A model generated the notes under the pieces. That model was not told the origin of the DNA. It saw only the letters and a list, made by a program, of their open reading frames with translations, and did not search any database. Below, one piece after another: positions 50,735-60,183 of a DNA stretch of 64,000 bases. The stretch's first letter is position 1. Each line of letters starts with the position of its first letter. The stretch spans positions 1,293,244 to 1,357,243 of the forward strand of contig NC_015681.1 in the NCBI RefSeq assembly GCF_000217795.1. Reading direction: 5' to 3'. Source of the DNA: Thermodesulfatator indicus DSM 15286. GTDB taxonomy: Bacteria; Desulfobacterota; Thermodesulfobacteria; Thermodesulfobacteriales; Thermodesulfatatoraceae. The translations under genes and the position numbers were made by a program.

Positions 50735-52246
50735 TTACCATAGCGGGCGGTCAAAAAGACGATACTGCAAGGCTTCTAAAAGGTGAGGTGTTCGGATATT
50801 TTTTTCGCCTTCAAGGTCGGCGATGGTGCGGGCAATTTTTATGACCCTGTGCCAGGCCCGGGCCGAAAGATTTAACTTATCCGCTGCCTTTTCAAGGATA
50901 GCCCTTTCTTGGGGGCCAAGCTGGCAAAAACTGTTTATTTCCCGGTTGCCCATATGGGCATTAAGAAAACCTTCTTTTTTAAAGCGCTTTTTCTGAATTT
51001 CTCTGGCCTTCGACACCCTTTCGGCCACAGTTTTAGAAGATTCACCCTTTGGCGCCTGACTTAAGTCTTTTATTTCTACCGCAGGTACTTCAATTTGAAT
51101 GTCAATGCGGTCAAGAAGCGGGCCTGAAATTTTTTGCCGGTAACGCCGCACTTCTTGGGGCGTGCACTGGCAGGCCTTGCGTTTGTCCCCGTAATGGCCG
51201 CAGCGGCAAGGGTTCATGGCTGCTATCAGAGTAAACTTGGCCGGGTAGGTAATGGTCATGTTAGCGCGGGAAACCGTAATTTGGCCTTCTTCAAGAGGCT
51301 GGCGTAAGGCTTCAAGGGTATTGCGCCTGAATTCTGGTAATTCGTCTAAGAAAAGTACACCCCGATGGGCCAGAGAAATTTCTCCCGGCCTGGGAGGGTT
51401 TCCGCCACCAATTAAGCCGGCGTCAGAGACCGTGTGATGTGGCGCCCGAAAAGGCCTTTCCCAGAGCACCGGATGCTCCCCGGAAAGAAGGCCAGCTACG
51501 CTGTAAATACGAGTGGTCTCTAAGGCTTCTTCGTAAGAAAGGGGTGGAAGAAGCCCGGGAAGCCTCTTGGCCAGCATGCTTTTGCCAGAGCCAGGTGGCC
51601 CTACTAGTAAAACGTTGTGGCCGCCAGCGGCAGATATTTCCAGGGCGCGTTTGGCCTGCTCCTGGCCAATGATTTCTGAAAGGTCGGGATATTCTCTGGT
51701 TTCTGGCTCAGCATCTTCTGGTATTTGAGGGGGCTTGCCTTCACCACGCAAGATAGCTACTAATTGCGCCAGGTCCTCGGCGGTAAAAATTTGAAGACCT
51801 TTCACTAGGGAAGCCTCTTTAGCATTTTCAAAAGGACAAAAGAGAAAAAGACCTCTTTCCTTGGCGAGTAAGGCCACCGGAAGGATCCCTCGCACGCCTT
51901 TGAGTTTGCCATCTAAAGAAAGCTCGCCGTAAAAAATAAACCGGCTTACCCTTTCTTGAGGGAGAATTCGCATGGTAACCAAAAGGCCGACAGCAATAGG
52001 CAGATCAAAGCCGCTTCCTTCTTTTTTGAGGTCAGCCGGAGCGAGATTTACCGTGATTTTCTGGTCAGGAAAATCAAAGCCTGCGTTTTTAAAGGCGGCC
52101 CTTAACCTTTCTTTGCTTTCTTTAACCGCTCCCTGAGGAAGCCCAACTAGGGAAAAGCCCGGGAGCCCGTAAGATATGTCAACTTCAACCTCTATAAGCC
52201 GGGCTTCAACTCCCCACAATGATGCCGAAAAAGTTTTGGCGAGCAC
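50735..52246 (-). CDS. comM: ComM/YifB-family Mg-chelatase-like AAA+ ATPase
   Basis: AAA+ protein of 503 residues, full length for the ComM/YifB family. N-terminal Lon-substrate-like domain (about 1-170), AAA+ core with Walker A GPPGSGKSML, Walker B GVLFLDELPEF, and a zinc-finger-like CRCGHYGDKRKACQC. ComM is a branch-migration helicase that supports integration of foreign DNA in natural transformation. The start is GTG seven bases after AGGAG. It stands alone, flanked by inverted repeats. Confidence 0.95.
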   Translation of the reverse strand: MLAKTFSASLWGVEARLIEVEVDISYGLPGFSLVGLPQGAVKESKERLRAAFKNAGFDFPDQKITVNLAPADLKKEGSGFDLPIAVGLLVTMRILPQERVSRFIFYGELSLDGKLKGVRGILPVALLAKERGLFLFCPFENAKEASLVKGLQIFTAEDLAQLVAILRGEGKPPQIPEDAEPETREYPDLSEIIGQEQAKRALEISAAGGHNVLLVGPPGSGKSMLAKRLPGLLPPLSYEEALETTRIYSVAGLLSGEHPVLWERPFRAPHHTVSDAGLIGGGNPPRPGEISLAHRGVLFLDELPEFRRNTLEALRQPLEEGQITVSRANMTITYPAKFTLIAAMNPCRCGHYGDKRKACQCTPQEVRRYRQKISGPLLDRIDIQIEVPAVEIKDLSQAPKGESSKTVAERVSKAREIQKKRFKKEGFLNAHMGNREINSFCQLGPQERAILEKAADKLNLSARAWHRVIKIARTIADLEGEKNIRTPHLLEALQYRLFDRPLW

Positions 52247-52309
52247 TCAATACTCCTTTTTTAGGTATTATTCGGAAAAAAGCCACCAAACATTAATTGG
52301 ATCTTTTAG

Positions 52310-52516
52310 AGTTATTAATCCGAGCGTTTTTTACACGACAAAGTATCGCCGCTGACATAATCGCTAAAGCAAAGTAACCTTCGCTGTCACTGCGAGGCCT
52401 CGTTAGAGGTCGAAGCAGTCTCAGAGATCCCTTCGCTGCGCTCGGGACAAGGATTGCTTCGCTTCGCTTGCGGTGACTCAATTGTCGCCTATTTAGAGAT
52501 TCCATTAATGAGTAAA
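52310..52516 (-). repeat. long inverted repeat K, right copy
   Basis: Inverted copy of 50014-50222; both outer blocks (TAAATAGGCGACAATTGAG and GCTTTAGCGATTATGTCAGC) are retained. It occupies most of the 339-bp gap between comM and the permease. A terminal-like TTTTGCAAAAATCTC follows at 52520-52534. No gene here. Confidence 0.75.
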
Positions 52517-52585
52517 ACATTTTGCAAAAATCTCATTTGTTTATAACTACAGTCTATTTGAAGACAAAGAATGAAAAAGGGGATA

Positions 52586-53674
52586 TTAATGAAAGAAAAT
52601 TATTAAAGATAGAATGAAACTAATCAAAAAATAGGGAATCGAGTAAAGATGAAAGAGAAGATAAATATCCCTTTTTGAATAAAGACGCAAACCAATTAAA
52701 TTAGCTAATGAAGCAAAAACTAGTCCATTGCCAGCCACATTAACACCATAAGCTATGGCTTTCAAATTAGTTGAATAATTAACTAAAAATATAGCTGCCG
52801 GGACATTACTAAAAATTTGTGAAGCTAAAGCAGAAGTTATAAATACATATTTACTACTTTTAATCAAAAGGTTATTAAAAAAAATATTTAAAAATTTCAA
52901 ATAAAAGATAAGTTTAATATTAATGAAGATCAAAATAAAAAGAAAAATTAAGCCCCAATCGCATTTGAATAATATCTTTCGAAAGAAAAGAGCAAAAATT
53001 AATATTAAAAAAATAAGAAAATTTATTTGATCAAACTCTAAAAAACAGAGAAATAAAACAAAAAAGAACATAGCAACAACAAAATCTTTTTTAAAAAAAG
53101 AAATTTTTACCTTAGACATCTTAGATATTTTTTCAGAAGGAATAAGAAAAAAAACAAACAAAACCAATAATATTAACAATAACAAAAACAGGGGAAACAT
53201 TATTTCAATAAATGTTAGAAAAGATATTTCCCACTGATGCCACAAAAAGAGATTTTGAGGATTTCCAATTGGGGTTAGTGTTGAACCAACATTTGCTGCT
53301 ATTATTTCAAAAATAACCAATTTTGCTAATTTTTTTTGAAGAATATCCTGCAACGTTAAAGTAATGGGAACAACAATAAAAAGAGATATATCGTTAGTAA
53401 GAAAAGTAGCAATAAAAGCTGTAAAAACAACAAAAAATAGACTTAAAATACGTTCATTTCTTATGTTGGAGGCTATAAAATAAGAAAAGTAATAAAAGGC
53501 TCCGCTTTCCTTAATAGCTGTAGTTATTAGTATCAAGCCGCTAAGACTTAAAATTGTTTTCCAATCTACTAAAGTGGGGATTTCTGTTAAAGGAAACTTG
53601 CTCAAAGCAATCAAGATTAAGGCCAAAAAGAGAGAAAGAAACAGGAACAGGTTATTTTTAAAATAAAGAATCAT
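52586..53674 (-). CDS. ArsB/NhaD-like SLC13-type anion permease
   Basis: Polytopic membrane protein of 362 residues, about nine to eleven helices, ion-transporter superfamily. The paired helical hairpin signatures are LTNDISLFIVVPITL and NVGSTLTPIGNPQNLFLW. Transported ion unknown; arsenite, dicarboxylate and sodium/proton exchange occur in relatives. Its A+T content and Ile/Phe/Leu/Lys-rich composition are far from those of neighbouring genes, suggesting acquisition by transfer. Repeats flank it on both sides. Confidence 0.82.
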   Translation of the reverse strand: MILYFKNNLFLFLSLFLALILIALSKFPLTEIPTLVDWKTILSLSGLILITTAIKESGAFYYFSYFIASNIRNERILSLFFVVFTAFIATFLTNDISLFIVVPITLTLQDILQKKLAKLVIFEIIAANVGSTLTPIGNPQNLFLWHQWEISFLTFIEIMFPLFLLLLILLVLFVFFLIPSEKISKMSKVKISFFKKDFVVAMFFFVLFLCFLEFDQINFLIFLILIFALFFRKILFKCDWGLIFLFILIFINIKLIFYLKFLNIFFNNLLIKSSKYVFITSALASQIFSNVPAAIFLVNYSTNLKAIAYGVNVAGNGLVFASLANLIGLRLYSKRDIYLLFHLYSIPYFLISFILSLIIFFH

Positions 53675-53682
53675 GCGAAAAT

Positions 53683-54086
53683 TTTATTATCGGAAACGGT
53701 TTTTGCCAAAATTAAAATCATGGGTTGGGCTCGCCAAGGCGAGATTTTCGCTCGCGAGAGAGCTGCTTCGGCTGCTGACGCCTTGCGACAAAGATCCCTT
53801 CGCTAGCGCTCGGGACAGGGATTGCTTAGCCACTTCGTGGCCCGCAATGACTGGAAAAGGGACAGGCTCGCAATGGCGCTGCAGGGCTACTTTGTCGGCC
53901 CTGCGGGCTCTTCGTAATAACATACCCTCGTTGTCACTGCGAGCGGAGCGAAGCTGTCTTTTCCGCCCTTAGCCATCAGCCATCGGCCATCTGCCATTTG
54001 GTCACGGCGAACCCCTTCCCTTCCTTGTCACGGCGAGCCCGTAAGGACGAAGCAGTCTCTCAAGTATAGCGTTTTGCAAAGGTGTT
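53683..54086. repeat. non-autonomous IS-related repeat, copy G
   Basis: About 400 bp; right end TTTTGCAAAGGTGTT, left end poorly preserved (near GGTTTTTGCCAAAAT). The interior matches copy F for long stretches (GACGCCTTGCGACA, CGCTAGCGCTCGGGACAGGG). It fills the gap up to the next stop codon, which lies at the right end. Confidence 0.7.
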
Positions 54087-54778
54087 TACCTGGCATAAAA
54101 CTTCATCTCCTGTTGGGCCGGATAATCAGGCACCACACGTAAACCATCATGATATATTTTTATATGAGCCACTATCATTTGTTTATAAGCTACAGGAAAA
54201 ATCCAACTAGCTTCTGGCTCTCTAAATTCTGCAGCAGGCAAAACTTTTAAGTTTTTGACAATACCAATTAACTTTTCATTTATTTTCTGTAATGTTATTT
54301 CTGTAGATTGGGCAAAAACATGTATTCCCTTGGGAAGAGGCTCTCCATTAATAGGATTAAAATCAATTACTCCTACTACCGAATTCTGGTAAAGGATGGC
54401 CCCTTTGACTTCTATATCCCCTCTAGGGCCTCTTTTAACCCACACTTTCCCTGGGGAAAGAAAACCTTCTATTTGTTTAGCCGTAGCTACTGCTTGAGGC
54501 AAATTATTTAGTATTACAGGAACTTGCGGAGCGAGCCCCATTACCCCTGGTGGAGGTGGTGCCCCTGGTGGTGGAGGCGGTGCCCCTGGTGGAGGCGGTG
54601 CCCCTGGTGGAGGCGGTGCCCCTGGTGGAGGCGGTGCCCCTGGTGGAGGCGGTGCCCCTGGTGGAGGTTTCATGAGAACAGACTGATTTAAAACAGGAGG
54701 TAATTGATTTTGAGCTAGAACACAAACAGGGAAAAGAAAACATAAAAGCAGGATCATAACATTCAAAAATACATTCAT
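54086..54778 (-). CDS. secreted protein with PPPPGA tandem repeats
   Basis: Protein of about 230 residues from the ATG eight bases after AAAGGAG. A signal peptide covers about residues 1-22 (cleavage after VLAQ). Residues about 36-80 are some seven PPPPGA repeats encoded by 18-bp DNA units. The C-terminal 150 residues are a compact domain of unknown family, with VKRGPRGDIEVKGAILY and IFPVAYKQMIVAHIKIY. Probably a periplasmic or surface protein. Its stop codon lies at the edge of repeat copy G. Confidence 0.72.
   Translation of the reverse strand: MNVFLNVMILLLCFLFPVCVLAQNQLPPVLNQSVLMKPPPGAPPPPGAPPPPGAPPPPGAPPPPGAPPPPPGAPPPPGVMGLAPQVPVILNNLPQAVATAKQIEGFLSPGKVWVKRGPRGDIEVKGAILYQNSVVGVIDFNPINGEPLPKGIHVFAQSTEITLQKINEKLIGIVKNLKVLPAAEFREPEASWIFPVAYKQMIVAHIKIYHDGLRVVPDYPAQQEMKFYAR
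54546..54670. repeat. 18-bp tandem repeat inside the PPPPGA protein gene
   Basis: Unit GGTGGAGGCGGTGCCCCT repeated about six to seven times, with one unit extended by three bases, giving one five-proline variant. Nearly identical units suggest recent expansion by slippage. Confidence 0.9.
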
Positions 54779-55035
54779 TTTCAAACTCCTTTAAGTTATT
54801 TTAATTCAGTTTCAATTAAAAATACCTGGGAAAATTTTTAAACGCAATTCTTTTAACGTTTAAAAATTTAAGGTACCAAGGCAAAAAATCATTTTTTATT
54901 TGTTTTCTTTTGATATTTGGCTTTTTCCAAAAAAACGCTACATACCTTAGCCCTAAAGTCTTTCGTGAGGCAAAAGTATTCTTTTCAAGTCATGAGCATT
55001 CTATAGCTCTTTAGACTGTGTTATAAAAAAGCGCT

Positions 55036-56190
55036 ATGCGCATCAAAGTTAAGCCGGAAGACTTTATCGTCTATGAAGTGGCTGACATCAGACCTGAACC
55101 CCAGGGTGATTTTGCCCTTTATCGCCTTTATAAGCGAGGGGCAACTACCTGGGATGTAATCGGAGATATAGCCAGGCGTCTGCGCCTTAAGGCCTCGGCC
55201 ATTCAGTTCGGTGGCCTCAAAGACCGCCACGCTATTTCTTACCAGTACGTAACTATCCGCCACGGACCCAAAAAAGACATAAAAGGTAAAAACTACGAAC
55301 TCTCGTATCTGGGACAGACAAAAACCCCCATGTCCAAGGCCCGACTTAAAGGAAATTTTTTTCGCCTTCTGGTGCGAGAGGTTAAAATCTCGCCTGAGAA
55401 ACTCTCGCGCGAAATAGCACTTATATCCCGTTACGGAGTGGTCAATTACTTTGACGAGCAGCGTTTTGGCTCGGTAAAACACGGCCTCGGGTTTGCCGTA
55501 AAAGAATTAATTCTTGGCCATTACGAAAGGGCCTTATATCTTTTGCTGGCTGAAGGAAGCCAATACGAAATGAAAAGGACCGAGGCCTTCCGTAAGTGTC
55601 TTAAGAAAAATTGGCCAAATTTTTCGGCCTGCCTAGACCTGGCTCCAAGCCCCTGGGAGAGGCGTCTCCTCGAGTTTTTAGCCAGCCATAAGCCCTCTAA
55701 ACGCACTTTCAAACGAGCCTTTGCCCTGGTTGACCGGGAGTATCTTTTGATGCTCTGTCATGCCTACCAGGCCTACATCTGGAACGAGACGGTTAAGCTT
55801 TACCTGAAAAATTTGGGCCTAAAACTTTTGCCTGTCCCTTACCTACTCGGAGAACTACTTTTTTATCGCGATTTTCCCGAAGAGCTAACCGAAGCTATCC
55901 TGGGCACAAAGATCCCCTTACCAAGCCCAAGGCTTATACTGGACCAGCCATTAAAAGAATTAATGGAAGAAGTATTAAGACTTGAAGGCATAGACGGCCT
56001 TGAGAAATTTCGCACCCTGGCCAAAGGGGCTACTTTTAAAACTTATCCCCGTGAAGTAGCCATAATCCCCCAAAAACTCAAGTACGAAACAGTTGACCAG
56101 AACAAAGTGTGGCTTGAATTCTTTCTCCCCAAGGGGAGTTACGCCACTATCGTTCTCAAGAGACTTTTCTTACTTCCAGAGACGAATTAG
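55036..56190 (+). CDS. truD: tRNA pseudouridine(13) synthase TruD
   Basis: Pseudouridine synthase of 384 residues. The TruD signature is FGGLKDRHA, with the catalytic aspartate, near residue 70, followed by [10 protein letters not shown] and the TRUD insertion domain. It overlaps the convergent secA 3' end by four bases. The 250 bp upstream hold no recognised signal. Confidence 0.93.
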   Translation: MRIKVKPEDFIVYEVADIRPEPQGDFALYRLYKRGATTWDVIGDIARRLRLKASAIQFGGLKDRHAISYQYVTIRHGPKKDIKGKNYELSYLGQTKTPMSKARLKGNFFRLLVREVKISPEKLSREIALISRYGVVNYFDEQRFGSVKHGLGFAVKELILGHYERALYLLLAEGSQYEMKRTEAFRKCLKKNWPNFSACLDLAPSPWERRLLEFLASHKPSKRTFKRAFALVDREYLLMLCHAYQAYIWNETVKLYLKNLGLKLLPVPYLLGELLFYRDFPEELTEAILGTKIPLPSPRLILDQPLKELMEEVLRLEGIDGLEKFRTLAKGATFKTYPREVAIIPQKLKYETVDQNKVWLEFFLPKGSYATIVLKRLFLLPETN

Positions 56191-58943
56191 TGCAAAACAG
56201 CTTTTTCTTTTTTGGGTTTGGCGCCTGGGCGGCCACAGCACTTTTTATATTTTTTACCACTACCGCAGGGGCAAGGATCATTGCGGCCGATTTTTTTGCC
56301 GCGTCTTATAGGCTGTTTTTTGGGCTTTTCTTCCCGGGTTTCTTCTCCACGGCTGTAAACCAGACGCAAAGGCTTTTTCTTTTGTTCTTCTTCTAATTTT
56401 TCTACTTCTTCTTCACGTTCAACCTGCACGCGGTAGAGGAAAGAAAGGGTTTGTTCTTTGATACGTTCAATCAAGTCCGAAAACATGGCAAAGGCTTCTC
56501 GTTTATACTCCTGTAAAGGATTTTGCTGGGCATAGCCTCTTAAGCCGATCCCCTCACGCAGGTGGTCCATGGCCAGGAGATGTTCTTTCCAGAGAGAATC
56601 AATGGTGTGCAGCAAGAACATGCGTTCAAGCTGCCTCATAGTATCCTGGCCAATTTCTTGTTCCTTTTCTTCGTAAGCTCTAAGGGCCTGTTCTGCCAGA
56701 TTTTCCGCAAGTTCTTTGGCATCAAGCAGGTCTTCTTTTATTTCAGGGCGAAAACCAAAAACACCCATGAAGCGGTCTTTAAGGCCCTCTAAATCCCAAT
56801 CAACAGGTGAGCCCTTTTCTTCACGGTATTCTTCCACTATGCCTTCGCACACATCGCGGACCATGTCGGTAATCCAGTCTCTAATATTATCGCTGGCGAG
56901 GATTTCTTTGCGCTGGCTATAGATGACCTCACGCTGTTTGTTCATTACGTCGTCGTATTCCAGTAAGTGCTTACGAATCTCAAAGTGATGGGCTTCCACC
57001 TTTTTTTGGGCCTGTTCAATAGCCTTAGACACAAAAGGATGTTCAATGGGCTCGCCTTCTTCTATACCCAGGCGATCCATGATTCCTCTTAGCTTATCTG
57101 AACCGAAAAGCCTTAAAAGATCGTCTTCAAGAGAGAGATAAAAACGTGAAGAACCAGGGTCTCCCTGTCTTCCGGCACGGCCTCGGAGCTGGTTGTCTAT
57201 GCGTCGAGATTCATGTCTTTCAGTGCCGATGATATGAAGCCCACCAAGGGCTTTTACGCGTTCGTAGTCTTCCTGGCATTCTTTTACTTTTTGGTAAAGC
57301 ACTTCAGCCCAGCGCTCAGGGAATTTCTTGGTAGGGTCTTCACCCTGGCGGGCCATCTGCAAGGCCTCATTCCAGGAAGAGGGATCAATGCTATCAAGGT
57401 CGTAACCCTCTTCAGCCAGGGTTTCTTTAGCCAGGCCTTCAGGATTTCCACCAAGAAGAATGTCAACTCCTCGGCCAGCCATGTTGGTAGCAATGGTTAC
57501 GGCTCCTGAACGGCCAGCCTGAGCAATTATGGCTGCTTCTCGCTCGTGATACTTGGCATTTAAGACCTGGTGCGGAATTTTCTTTTTCTTGAGAAGACCG
57601 GAAAGAATTTCACTATTCTCAATGCTTGTAGTACCAACGAGCACCGGGCGACCTTCACGGTGTAATTCTTCTATTTCTTCAACTACGGCGTTGAACTTTT
57701 CGCGTTTGGTGCGATAAACCACGTCGGGATGGTCCACACGAATCATGGGTTTATGGGTAGGGATAACCACCACATCAAGGTTATAAATTTCTTTGAATTC
57801 AGCGGCCTCGGTTTCAGCGGTACCCGTCATACCGGCCAGTTTTTCGTACATGCGGAAATAGTTCTGAAAAGTAATGGTAGCTAGCGTCTGGTTTTCTTTT
57901 TCAATCTTCACCCCTTCTTTGGCTTCAATGGCCTGGTGTAGGCCATCACTCCAGCGGCGGCCGGGCATTAAACGGCCGGTAAACTCATCAACAATAATGA
58001 CCTTGCCGTCTTTTACGATGTAATCCACATCACGGTGAAAGAGATGATGCGCCCGCAAGGCCTGATTTATGTGATGCACCAGGCTTATATGACGCGGGTC
58101 GTATAAATTCTCTACACCGAGGAGGCGTTCCATCTCGGCCACGCCTTCTTCGGTAAGCATGGCGCTTTTGGTCTTTTCATCAAGGGTAAAGTGAACGTCT
58201 TTTTTCAAGTGGCGGACGAGTTTGTCAATATGATAATAAATTTCAGTGGATTCTTCTGAAGGCCCGGAGATAATCAGAGGGGTTCTCGCTTCGTCAATCA
58301 AGATAGAGTCCACTTCGTCCACGATGGCGTAGTGGTGCTCGCGCTGGACCATGTCTTCCAGGGAAAACTTCATGTTATCGCGCAGGTAGTCAAAACCAAA
58401 TTCATTGTTGGTGCCGTAAGTTATGTCACTGGCATAGGCACGTTTGCGTTCCTCTTCGTTCATGCCAGAGACAATTACGCCTACGGAAAGGCCAAGAAAA
58501 TTGTACAAAGTGCCCATCCACTTGGCGTCTCTTTTGGCGAGATAATCGTTTACGGTAACAATATGCACACCTTTTCCGGTAAGAGCGTTTAAGTACGCCG
58601 GGAGAGTGGCTACAAGGGTTTTTCCTTCACCGGTTTTCATTTCGGCGATTTTCCCTTCGTGAAGGACGATACCGCCCATGAGCTGGACGTCATAATGGCG
58701 CATTCCCAGCACCCGGCGGCTGGCTTCACGCACCACGGCAAAGGCCTCTGGCAGCAAGCTATCAAGGCTTTCTCCCCGGTCAAGGCGTTCTTTAAATTCC
58801 TGGGTCTTGGCCTTAAGTTCGGCGTCAGATAACTTCTGGATTTGTGGCTCAAGCGCGTTTATTTTGGCCACAATCGGCTTTAGCCGCTTAATTTCTCTTT
58901 CGTTTTTGGTTCCTACGATTTTAGCTAAAATTTTGGTAAACAT
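56187..58943 (-). CDS. secA: protein translocase ATPase SecA
   Basis: Motor of the Sec pathway, 918 residues. Walker [30 protein letters not shown] for Walker B, the preprotein cross-linking domain, [12 protein letters not shown] in the second helicase domain, and a C-terminal zinc tail [14 protein letters not shown]. All standard domains are complete. It is monocistronic, with repeat copy H directly upstream. Confidence 0.97.
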   Translation of the reverse strand: MFTKILAKIVGTKNEREIKRLKPIVAKINALEPQIQKLSDAELKAKTQEFKERLDRGESLDSLLPEAFAVVREASRRVLGMRHYDVQLMGGIVLHEGKIAEMKTGEGKTLVATLPAYLNALTGKGVHIVTVNDYLAKRDAKWMGTLYNFLGLSVGVIVSGMNEEERKRAYASDITYGTNNEFGFDYLRDNMKFSLEDMVQREHHYAIVDEVDSILIDEARTPLIISGPSEESTEIYYHIDKLVRHLKKDVHFTLDEKTKSAMLTEEGVAEMERLLGVENLYDPRHISLVHHINQALRAHHLFHRDVDYIVKDGKVIIVDEFTGRLMPGRRWSDGLHQAIEAKEGVKIEKENQTLATITFQNYFRMYEKLAGMTGTAETEAAEFKEIYNLDVVVIPTHKPMIRVDHPDVVYRTKREKFNAVVEEIEELHREGRPVLVGTTSIENSEILSGLLKKKKIPHQVLNAKYHEREAAIIAQAGRSGAVTIATNMAGRGVDILLGGNPEGLAKETLAEEGYDLDSIDPSSWNEALQMARQGEDPTKKFPERWAEVLYQKVKECQEDYERVKALGGLHIIGTERHESRRIDNQLRGRAGRQGDPGSSRFYLSLEDDLLRLFGSDKLRGIMDRLGIEEGEPIEHPFVSKAIEQAQKKVEAHHFEIRKHLLEYDDVMNKQREVIYSQRKEILASDNIRDWITDMVRDVCEGIVEEYREEKGSPVDWDLEGLKDRFMGVFGFRPEIKEDLLDAKELAENLAEQALRAYEEKEQEIGQDTMRQLERMFLLHTIDSLWKEHLLAMDHLREGIGLRGYAQQNPLQEYKREAFAMFSDLIERIKEQTLSFLYRVQVEREEEVEKLEEEQKKKPLRLVYSRGEETREEKPKKQPIRRGKKIGRNDPCPCGSGKKYKKCCGRPGAKPKKEKAVLH

Positions 58944-58970
58944 ATCAATCCTCTATTACTGATTCTTTTT

Positions 58971-59143
58971 GAGACCTTTCCAAAATGTTATACCCAAGAG
59001 ACTGCTTCGCCCATAAAGGGCTCACAGTGACACCCTAAAGAGTCATTGCGAGGCTGCGCCTAGCAGCCGAAGCAATCTCTATCGCGAGGCGACATAGTCG
59101 CCGTGGCAATCTATCTATGTTTTTTAAACTTTGCAAAGGTCTC
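58971..59143. repeat. non-autonomous IS-related repeat, copy H
   Basis: A 173-bp element with both ends: GAGACCTTTCCAAAA, and CTTTGCAAAGGTCTC preceded by CTATGTTTTTTAAA. T5-T6 tracts flank both sides. Interior GCGAGGCGACATAGTCGCCGTGG matches copy B in inverse orientation. Confidence 0.85.
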
Positions 59144-59220
59144 TTTTTTAATAAGTTTTGTTTACATTAAACAGCTTTCTTGGAATTATGGCAAGAAGGA
59201 GCGCAAAAACACGGACTCTT

Positions 59221-59340
59221 TTAAGGAGCCTCCAGCAAATTACTAGACAGGCCGGTGGCGTAAAGTAATTTGGCGTAAGCTATTTTTAGGTCAGCCAAGG
59301 CCTGTATACGCCTCACCTGAGCACTGGTAAGAAAGAATAA
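59221..59340 (-). pseudogene. remnant of a TolC-family protein C-terminus
   Basis: A short frame reads FLTSAQVRRIQALADLKIAY then AKLLYATGL and ends 12 codons later. The pattern fits the last helix of TolC-type outer membrane efflux proteins. No start or further TolC sequence lies upstream, where a terminator-like stem follows. It is probably a deletion remnant; a chance similarity is possible. The rest of the 330-bp gap before tolQ contains no gene. Confidence 0.45.
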
Positions 59341-59349
59341 TTTAAAAAT

Positions 59350-59372
59350 CAAGGGGGCTACGCCCCAGTGCC
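59350..59372 (-). terminator. candidate terminator after tolQ
   Basis: On the minus strand GGGGC-GTA-GCCCC is followed by CTTGATTTTT, about 100 bp after the tolQ stop. Short stem. Confidence 0.45.
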
Positions 59373-59474
59373 TTGCCCCCGATACTTAACCGAATCTAGA
59401 ATCCAGGAAACTAAATTTAGCCATTTCTATTTTGGGTGGTCGGATAGTTTCTTTTTGTAAGAATAGATAATGTT

Positions 59475-60182
59475 TTAGTTTTCTTCGTTATCTGTAATTT
59501 CGTGCATAAATTCTTTTTCGATAAGAAGAATAATTACTTCTCCGAGTTCGTTTAGGCGAGTATCAATGGTTTCCAAGCGAGCGGCAAAATAATTGTAGGC
59601 CGTACTAGCCGGGATAGCGGCAAAAAGGCCAAGGGCCGTAGCAATAAGGGCTTCAGCAATACCTGGGGCTACAGTAGCCAAGCTGGCCGATCCCTTAAGG
59701 CCTATGTGGTGGAAAGCCGTCATTATGCCCCAGACCGTACCAAACAGACCTATAAACGGGGCGCTATTCCCGGTTATTGCCAGAAAGGAAAGACCTTCTT
59801 TTAAAGTTACGAGTTCTCTTTCTCTGGCGACGTTTAAGTAGCGATTTAGGCGTTTGATAAACATTTCAAGCCAGAGGGCAAAAAGTTCTTTTTTGGCAGG
59901 AAGGGCGCTTTCTGAGCGGAGCCTTACCAGTTCTCCTAGTAAATACCGGGCGATATTCCAGCCAGAAGATTTTTTATAACGGCGTAATTTAGTAGCCAGT
60001 TCCTGACAGGAAACACTTTTTTCAGCAATGAGAGATAGCTCTCCAAGGCCGCGGGTAGCTTGCTTGAATTGCCGCCATTTTAAAAAAATGACAGCCCACG
60101 TACCAATAGACATAAAAAGAAGAACCAACATGGTTAGCTTGGCTACGAGCCCTGCTTGAAATATCAGATACCAGAGATTCAC
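59475..60182 (-). CDS. tolQ: TolQ/ExbB-type proton-channel protein
   Basis: Inner-membrane protein of 235 residues, MotA/TolQ/ExbB family. Three hydrophobic helices occur near 12-30, 137-160 and 175-200; the conserved region is FLAITGNSAPFIGLFGTVWGIM followed by GIAEALIATALGLFAAIPA. It energises outer-membrane processes with a TolR/ExbD partner, but no such gene follows. It starts directly after mqnD (one base gap). TolQ versus ExbB cannot be decided without the partner. Confidence 0.88.
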   Translation of the reverse strand: MNLWYLIFQAGLVAKLTMLVLLFMSIGTWAVIFLKWRQFKQATRGLGELSLIAEKSVSCQELATKLRRYKKSSGWNIARYLLGELVRLRSESALPAKKELFALWLEMFIKRLNRYLNVARERELVTLKEGLSFLAITGNSAPFIGLFGTVWGIMTAFHHIGLKGSASLATVAPGIAEALIATALGLFAAIPASTAYNYFAARLETIDTRLNELGEVIILLIEKEFMHEITDNEEN

Positions 60183-60183
60183 T

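Noticed and set aside
53673-53972. 99-codon frame upstream of the permease
   Set aside because: Lies in repeat copy G and reproduces repeat-derived peptides also seen in copy F.
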